In this document: piece after piece, positions 59,672 to 64,000 of the stretch | Layout: every line of letters begins with the position of its first letter | Numbering within the stretch: position 1 is the first letter of the stretch | Assembly: GCA_012959525.1 (NCBI GenBank) | Contig: DUDB01000053.1 | Coordinates: 1 to 64,000, forward strand | Length of the DNA stretch: 64,000 bases | Direction of reading: 5' to 3' | Source: Planctomycetota bacterium | Lineage (GTDB): Bacteria > Planctomycetota > UBA1135 > GCA-002686595 | Translations under genes and position numbers: made by a program | Notes under the pieces: model-generated | The model's database searches: none | What the model saw: only the letters and a program-made list of their open reading frames with translations | What the model was told of the DNA's origin: nothing

Positions 59672-61245
59672 TGGGGCGCACCACCCACGCGATATTCCTG
59701 TCCTTGGCCGCTGGCTACCTACTGGCTTGCGGCAACCTGGCTGTGGTGGATTCGCAGCCCGAGCACAGCGCCGAACCCGCTGCCGAGCGGGAGCGCCCCA
59801 ACATCCTGTTCGTCTTCACCGATGACCACGCGCCGCATGCCATCTCGGCCTACGGTTCGGTCCTCAACGAGACCCCTAACATTGATCGTTTGGCGAACGA
59901 GGGCATGCTCTTCACGCGCACCTTCTGCGGCAACTCCATCTGCGCCCCCAGTCGGGCCACGATCCTCACTGGCAAACACAGCCATGCCAACGGCCACATC
60001 GACAACGGGTCCGAGTTCGACGGATCCCAGGAGACCTTCCCCAAGCTCCTGCGCGCGGCGGGCTACCAGACGGCCATCGTGGGCAAGTGGCACCTTCGAA
60101 GTGCGCCCACCGGGTTCGATCACTGGGAAGTCTTGAAAGGCCAGGGCCCCTACTACAACCCGCCCATCCGCTCTGCGGAGGGCACCGAGGTCATCGAGGG
60201 CTACACCACCGAGGTGCTGACGGATATGGGTCTGGATTGGTTGCAGAACCAACGCGACCCCGACAAGCCGTTCATGCTGATGCTCCAGCACAAGGCACCC
60301 CACCGTCGCTGGCAGCCGGGGCCCCGGGAGCTCGGGATGTACGACGACGTCCAGTTCCTGGAACCCGCCACGCTGTTCGACGACTACGAGGGCCGCAGTA
60401 GCGCGGCGGGCATGCAGGAGATGACTCTGCGCGACCACATGAGCACCGACCTGGATCTCAAGCTGAAGGATCCGGGCGGCATGAACCCCGAACAGCTCGC
60501 GGCCTGGAAGAAGATCTACGATCCCAAGCGCGAGGCCTTCGAGGCGGATCCCCCGACCGGGGATGACCTCGTGCGCTGGAAGTATCAACGCTACATGCAG
60601 GACTACCTGGCCTGCATCGAGGGCGTCGACCATCAGCTGGGGCGCGTGCTGGACTACCTCGACGAGTCGGGCCTGGCCGACAACACCGTGGTGATCTACT
60701 CCTCCGATCAGGGCTTCTACCTGGGAGATCACGGCTGGTACGACAAGCGCTGGATGTATGAGGAGAGCCTGCGCATGCCCTTCATCGTGCGCTGGCCCGG
60801 CCAGACCCCGGCGGGCTCGAACTGCGACGCCCTGTGCCAGAACATCGACTTCGGCCCGACCTTCCTGGACCTTGCCGGGGCCGAGGTGCCGGATGCCATG
60901 CAGGGCGTGAGCCTGACGCCCCTCATGCAAGGCGAGAGTCCCGAGGACTGGCGAAGCTCCATCTACTACCACTACTACGAGTACCCCGCCGTGCACATGG
61001 TCAACCGCCATTACGGCGTGCGCACGGAGCGCCACAAGCTGATCCACTACTACCAATTGGACGAGTGGGAGCTGTTCGATCTGGAACTCGACCCCGATGA
61101 GCTCACGAATCGCGCGGACGATCCCGCCTATTCCGCGGTGCGGGCGGAGCTGAAAACGGAGCTCACGCGACTACAAGAGCTTTACGGTGAGACCGACCCC
61201 GAGGGCACGGTGGACCGCATCTATCCACCCAAGAAGGACGCCTGA
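59671..61245 (+). CDS. Sulfatase, Cys-type, predicted lipoprotein
   Basis: This encodes 524 residues. It begins with a lipoprotein signal (GYLLAC, Cys20). The formylglycine motif is CAPSR with Cys91, followed by ATILTGKHSHANGH; metal-binding Asp51 and Asp52 sit in FVFTDDHA, and IYSSDQGFYLGDHGWYDKRWMYEE provides the distal Asp/His/Lys residues. It hydrolyses sulfate esters, probably of algal or animal polysaccharides, outside the cytoplasm. The Cys must be converted to formylglycine by an enzyme not encoded here. Coupling with the exported isomerase-like protein suggests a joint role in using sulfated sugars. Confidence 0.93.
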   Translation: MGRTTHAIFLSLAAGYLLACGNLAVVDSQPEHSAEPAAERERPNILFVFTDDHAPHAISAYGSVLNETPNIDRLANEGMLFTRTFCGNSICAPSRATILTGKHSHANGHIDNGSEFDGSQETFPKLLRAAGYQTAIVGKWHLRSAPTGFDHWEVLKGQGPYYNPPIRSAEGTEVIEGYTTEVLTDMGLDWLQNQRDPDKPFMLMLQHKAPHRRWQPGPRELGMYDDVQFLEPATLFDDYEGRSSAAGMQEMTLRDHMSTDLDLKLKDPGGMNPEQLAAWKKIYDPKREAFEADPPTGDDLVRWKYQRYMQDYLACIEGVDHQLGRVLDYLDESGLADNTVVIYSSDQGFYLGDHGWYDKRWMYEESLRMPFIVRWPGQTPAGSNCDALCQNIDFGPTFLDLAGAEVPDAMQGVSLTPLMQGESPEDWRSSIYYHYYEYPAVHMVNRHYGVRTERHKLIHYYQLDEWELFDLELDPDELTNRADDPAYSAVRAELKTELTRLQELYGETDPEGTVDRIYPPKKDA

Positions 61246-61377
61246 CCCGAGCTGAGGGTTGGGAAGCCCCTCCCGAGGCTCGCCGACCCAAGATCTTCGT
61301 GGACAGTTCCGGTCCGTGAGGAGACACTGCTCAGGTCCGATCTAGCCCCTGAATCCCTACCCCCGTTGGAGCCCTTC

Positions 61378-62475
61378 ATGGTTCTCTGCTCATCGCTGCT
61401 CTTCACCGTTTCCCTGGCGACCGCCCCGCCTCCGATGGAACCCACCGCCCCGTGCCCGGCACCCGCTTGCGTACAGGCCGATGATGATCCCGCCGACCTG
61501 CTCGAGGACATCCTGGACGAGTACCAGGAGGCGAGCACCGAGCTGGGTCAGAGGTTCCGCAGCGCCGACGAAGCCGCGCGCAAGCAGATCCTCGAAGTGG
61601 AACTGCCCAAGCTCAGTGAGTCCTACGCGCAACGCGTGCTGAAGTTGACGAGCGACCACCCGGGCACGGATGTGGCCTGGGATGGTCTGTCCTGGATCGT
61701 CAGCAGGGCCCGAGGCGCCGCCTGTCAGGGCGATGCCCTCCTGCAGATGTTCAAGGATTTCGGTAAGGACGAGCGCATCGGCGATATCTGCCTGACCGTG
61801 GCGCGCGGCCCCTTCACGAAGGACACCGTCAAGGCGCTGACCCAGCTGGTCAAGGACAGCCCCCATAAAGACGTGCGTGGACGGGCAACCTTCGCCCTCG
61901 CCATGCAGTACAAGGGTCTTGAGGACCAGAAGGGCTTCATCAAGCAGATGTCTCTGGTTCAGAAGAAATATGCGGACGTGCCGTACACCCGCGGCACCCT
62001 CGGCCCCGTTGCCGAAGGCGCCATGTTCGAAGTGGAGCGACTCCAGATCGGAATGGTCGCACCGGACATCGCGGGTGCTGACCTACAAGGCGTGGACTTC
62101 AAGCTCTCCGACTACCGCGGCAAGGTGGTGGTGATCGACTTCTGGGGCAACTGGTGAGGCCCCTGCGTGGCCATGTACCCCCACGAGCGGTCGCTCGTGA
62201 AACGCCTTGCTGGTGAGCCTTTTGCCCTGATCGGTGTGAACAGTGACAAGGATCTCGAAAAGCTCCAGGACGTTCTTGTTGAAGAGAACATCACCTGGCG
62301 CTCGTTCTGGAACGGTCCCGAAGGAACGGGCGGCCCCATCTCCACCCAGTGGAACGTGCGCGGCTGGCCGACGATCTACATCCTCGACCACGAGGGCAAG
62401 ATCCGCTTCAAGGGCCCGCGAGGCGAGGCCATGGACGAAGCCGTGGACGGACTCCTCGCCGAGATGAGAGGTTGA
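61378..62475 (+). CDS. Selenocysteine-containing TlpA/thioredoxin-like exported protein 1 (in-frame TGA = Sec260)
   Basis: With the TGA at 62155-62157 read as selenocysteine the gene runs from ATG 61378 (TTGGAG 8 nt upstream) to TGA 62475 and encodes 365 residues. Residues 1-16 look like a signal peptide. Residues 40-215 are helical, like the N-terminal part of planctomycete TlpA-like redoxins. The redoxin domain (222-365) has GMVAPDIAGADLQG, FKLSDYRGKVVVIDFWGNW, then U260-G-P-C263 in place of C-G-P-C, and cis-Pro331 in GWPTIYILDHEG. Reading frame and homology continue unbroken past the TGA. The predicted role is a thiol/selenol oxidoreductase in the periplasm. A conventional caller would split it into 61366-62157 and 62167-62475. 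selA, selB, selC and selD are not in the window. Confidence 0.93.
62116..62207 (+). repeat. 92-nt tract identical to 63258-63349 around the first Sec codon
   Basis: Identity starts after a difference at 62115, spans the TGA and the downstream hairpin, and ends at a difference at 62208. Flanking sequence of the two genes differs at several synonymous sites per 60 nt. Confidence 0.95.
62182..62199 (+). promoter_or_regulatory. Bacterial SECIS-like hairpin of selenoprotein gene 1
   Basis: CACGAGC (62182-62188), loop GGTC (62189-62192), GCTCGTG (62193-62199): a perfect 7-bp stem with a GGUC tetraloop starting 32 nt after the TGA. The E. coli fdhF SECIS that binds SelB also presents GGUC at its tip. 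A second, weaker helix CGTGG/CCACG lies just upstream (62166-62185) and partly competes with it. Confidence 0.85.
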
Positions 62476-63617
62476 GACTCCGTTCAACCCTGAGCATCGG
62501 CGTCACGCTCTCGCTCCTGCTGCCGGCCGCCCCGTGTGCGGCTGGCAGTGGGTCTGCGGGATTCTCGTCATCCATCGCCCCCGCGGTCGAAGCTTCCGAC
62601 GACGGCGATGAGCAAATGGAAGACCTCATCGACGAGTTCGATGAACGCATGGCGAAGTTCATGGAGGCCTACAGAGCCGAGGAGGATGAGGCCAAGCGCC
62701 AGGAGCTCTTCACCGGACTGTACCCCAGGCCGGCCGACTTCGCCCCGCGCTTTCGTGCCTTGGCCAACGAGTTCAAGGGCACCCAGGCGGGCGCCAAGGC
62801 CTTGGTCTGGATCGCCACCAATGTCTACGGGGACACCCAGGAGGCTACGGTCGATGAGCTCCTCCGTGACTACCCGGACAGCCCACTACTTGAAGAGGTT
62901 GTGCCCCTTCTGGCCAATCGCTCCGACGAGGGATCCAGGGCCAGCCTACGCTCGCTTCTGTCGGAGAGTCCGCATCGCAACGTACGGGGCCACGCCTGCC
63001 GTGCCCTAGCTCTCAACCTGCGTGGGTTGTCGGCGGACACCGAGGACACAGATCAAAGCAAGAGCCTGATGGCGGAGTCCCGCGCGTTACTCATGCGAGT
63101 GCAAGAGGAGTTCGACGACGTGCCCTATTACGGCGGAACCCTGGGCGCTGCGGCCCGCGGAGAGCTGTTTGAATCCGATCGCCTCCAGATCGGCATGATC
63201 GCCCCGGACATCGCCGGCGCCGACCTTCAGGGCGTGGACTTCAAGCTCTCGGACTATCGCGGCAAGGTGGTGGTGATCGACTTCTGGGGCAACTGGTGAG
63301 GCCCCTGCGTGGCCATGTACCCCCACGAGCGGTCGCTCGTGAAACGCCTCGCTGGCGAGCCCTTTGCCTTGATCGGCGTGAACAGTGACAAGGATCTTGA
63401 AGGACTTCAGGACGTTCTTCTTGAAGAGAACATCACCTGGCGCTCCTTCTGGAACGGTCCCGAAGGAACGAGCGGTCCCATATCCACCCTGTGGAACGTG
63501 CACGGCTGGCCGACGATCTACATCCTAGATCACGAGGGCAAGATCCGCTTCAAGGGCCCGCGCGGGGAGGCCATGGACAAGGCCGTGGACCAACTGCTGG
63601 CCGAGATGAAGAAGTAG
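62472..63617 (+). CDS. Selenocysteine-containing TlpA/thioredoxin-like exported protein 2 (in-frame TGA = Sec276)
   Basis: With the TGA at 63297-63299 read as selenocysteine, the gene runs from TTG 62472 to TAG 63617 and encodes 381 residues. The TTG overlaps the stop of gene 1 (TTGA) and opens a clear signal peptide (MRLRSTLSIGVTLSLLLPAA); no ATG or GTG gives a comparable start. Residues 45-225 form a helical region only distantly similar to gene 1. The C-terminal redoxin half is almost identical to gene 1: GMIAPDIAGADLQGVDFKLS, then FWGNW-U276-G-P-C279 and cis-Pro in GWPTIYILDHEG. The role is presumably also a periplasmic oxidoreductase, co-translated with gene 1. A conventional caller would truncate it at 63299 and report 63309-63617 separately. 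Confidence 0.92.
63258..63349 (+). repeat. 92-nt tract identical to 62116-62207 around the second Sec codon
   Basis: The counterpart of the first tract, offset by 1142 nt. It includes the TGA, the C-G-P-C equivalent codons and the SECIS-like hairpin without a single difference. Confidence 0.95.
63324..63341 (+). promoter_or_regulatory. Bacterial SECIS-like hairpin of selenoprotein gene 2
   Basis: The same CACGAGC-GGTC-GCTCGTG hairpin at the same distance from the TGA (loop starting at +32) as in gene 1. Confidence 0.85.
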
Positions 63618-63629
63618 CGCCTCCGCTAC
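63614..63629 (+). terminator. Hairpin overlapping the stop of selenoprotein gene 2
   Basis: GTAGCG (63614-63619), loop CCTC, CGCTAC (63624-63629): a perfect 6-bp stem including the TAG. No T tract follows, so its function as terminator is doubtful. Confidence 0.3.
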
Positions 63630-63924
63630 AGGAGGGTTACGTCGATGGCGTCTTTGTTGCCTATCCGCTAACCCCGATTTGCAGGTGTAGGGGCGCCTGG
63701 CCTTAATTCCGCCTAGGGAACGCCGGCAACCACGACAGCGATCATCGCCAGTCCGAGATCGGACGAGTAGCGGCAAAGGGTGCCCAACGGCAGGTCAAAC
63801 AGGCGCGGGACCAAGAAGGTGGTGGCGCACGCCGATGCGCGGGTCGTAAGCACCGGAAACCGCAGGCTGGACAGATCGCCCCCTTGAGGGGCTCACTGGG
63901 TGTGCGGCATGGAAGAGGTCGCTG
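63618..63924. other. Intergenic region after the selenoprotein genes
   Basis: No convincing gene. An AGGAGG (63630-63635) stands 9 nt before an ATG, but that frame (63645-63671) is only eight codons (MASLLPIR). The rest is unremarkable apart from a small CCCC/GGGG hairpin at 63880-63891. Short minus-strand frames here have no features of real proteins. Confidence 0.35.
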
Positions 63925-64000
63925 ATGGATCCTCGAGGAGTGCAGCGGGCTATTCTTGCTCGGCGCGAGAACGTGCGACGCATTTTCGCGACGAGAACTT
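63925..64000 (+). CDS. Possible start of an unidentified gene (cut by window edge)
   Basis: ATG 63925 has GGAAGAGG 7 nt upstream and an open frame to the edge, about 25 codons (MDPRGVQRAILARRENVRRI then FATRT). The sequence is basic and helical; too short to identify. Another ATG (63909) in a different frame is also open, so this is tentative. Confidence 0.3.
   Translation, partial: MDPRGVQRAILARRENVRRIFATRT

Noticed and set aside
59719-61056. 445-codon open frame antisense to the sulfatase gene
   Set aside because: The sense strand encodes an intact sulfatase with CAPSR and metal-binding motifs. The antisense product is Val/His-rich without recognisable motifs.
62166-62185. CGTGG/CCACG helix as the main SECIS structure
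   Set aside because: Only five pairs with a 10-nt loop; the downstream 7-bp helix with GGUC is stronger and matches the known loop. It may still contribute to a lower stem.
62155-63299. Reassignment of TGA to Trp or Gly genome-wide
   Set aside because: TGA ends many genes in the window at sensible positions, often in ATGA/GTGA overlaps, so it is a normal stop codon.
61378-63617. Reading the two TGA-interrupted redoxin genes as pseudogenes
   Set aside because: Both have the stop at the same active-site codon, the downstream frame is conserved and under apparent constraint, and a SECIS-like hairpin follows each TGA. Random decay would not produce this.
63645-63671. Eight-codon frame behind a perfect AGGAGG
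   Set aside because: Too short to call a gene; noted only because of the strong ribosome-site-like sequence.
63795-63983. Small minus-strand open frame near the right edge
   Set aside because: Arg/Pro-rich composition, no ribosome site and no likeness to known proteins.

Overview
The window is G+C-rich, densely packed bacterial chromosome. I infer a planctomycete or a close relative, because of the sulfatase next to a TAT-exported sugar isomerase-like protein, redoxins with a long helical N-terminal half, large secreted proteins mixing Calx-beta, choice-of-anchor, malectin, sorbosone-dehydrogenase and Kelch modules, and a GldF/GldG/DUF4340 ABC operon. No rRNA gene or other taxonomic marker is present, so this stays an inference. 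I saw no phage, insertion sequence or CRISPR array.

Layout. 1-2.5 kb: two tandem secreted paralogues, the first cut by the window edge. 2.8-8.5 kb: a leftward operon of RNase R-type exonuclease, FMN glutamate-synthase-like oxidoreductase, NAD(P)HX epimerase and GT-C glycosyltransferase. 8.6-13.6 kb: a 1665-residue secreted mosaic protein. 13.7-19.2 kb: leuS-pmbA-tldD. 19.4-23.3 kb: tRNA-Ala(GGC) with its terminator, then lysS-lolC/E-lolD. 23.3-27.5 kb: xseB-ispA-dxs-nadK (isoprenoid precursors and NADP). 27.5-36.8 kb: mostly single genes, namely a TPR/GT-C membrane protein, OsmC-like protein, SDR, four-S1-domain protein, panB, FAD oxidoreductase, an unknown HxD protein and a methyltransferase. 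36.8-41 kb: gap-pgk-rpe-accD. 41.3-48.6 kb: tilS, then yggS, an FHA/Ser-Thr kinase, a nucleoside phosphorylase-like gene, purN and a LemA-like gene. 48.6-53 kb: a lipoprotein and a helicase/exonuclease pair matching MrfA/MrfB. 53.1-58.4 kb: a four-gene ABC export operon. 58.7-61.2 kb: TIM-barrel isomerase-like protein plus sulfatase lipoprotein.

The most notable content is at 61.4-63.6 kb. Two tandem exported TlpA/thioredoxin-like genes each carry one in-frame TGA exactly where the first active-site Cys of W-C-G-P-C belongs. Reading through gives W-U-G-P-C (Sec260 and Sec276). In both genes a perfect 7-bp hairpin with a GGTC tetraloop lies 24 nt after the TGA and resembles the apical SECIS loop of E. 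coli fdhF. The two genes share 92 identical nucleotides around the TGA although their N-terminal halves have diverged strongly. TGA is the ordinary stop of many other genes here, so this looks like position-specific selenocysteine recoding.

Many gene heads lack a Shine-Dalgarno sequence and instead have a TAnnnT hexamer 5-11 nt before the start codon, which suggests frequent leaderless transcription. Overlaps of ATGA, GTGA and TTGA type are common and mark translationally coupled operons.
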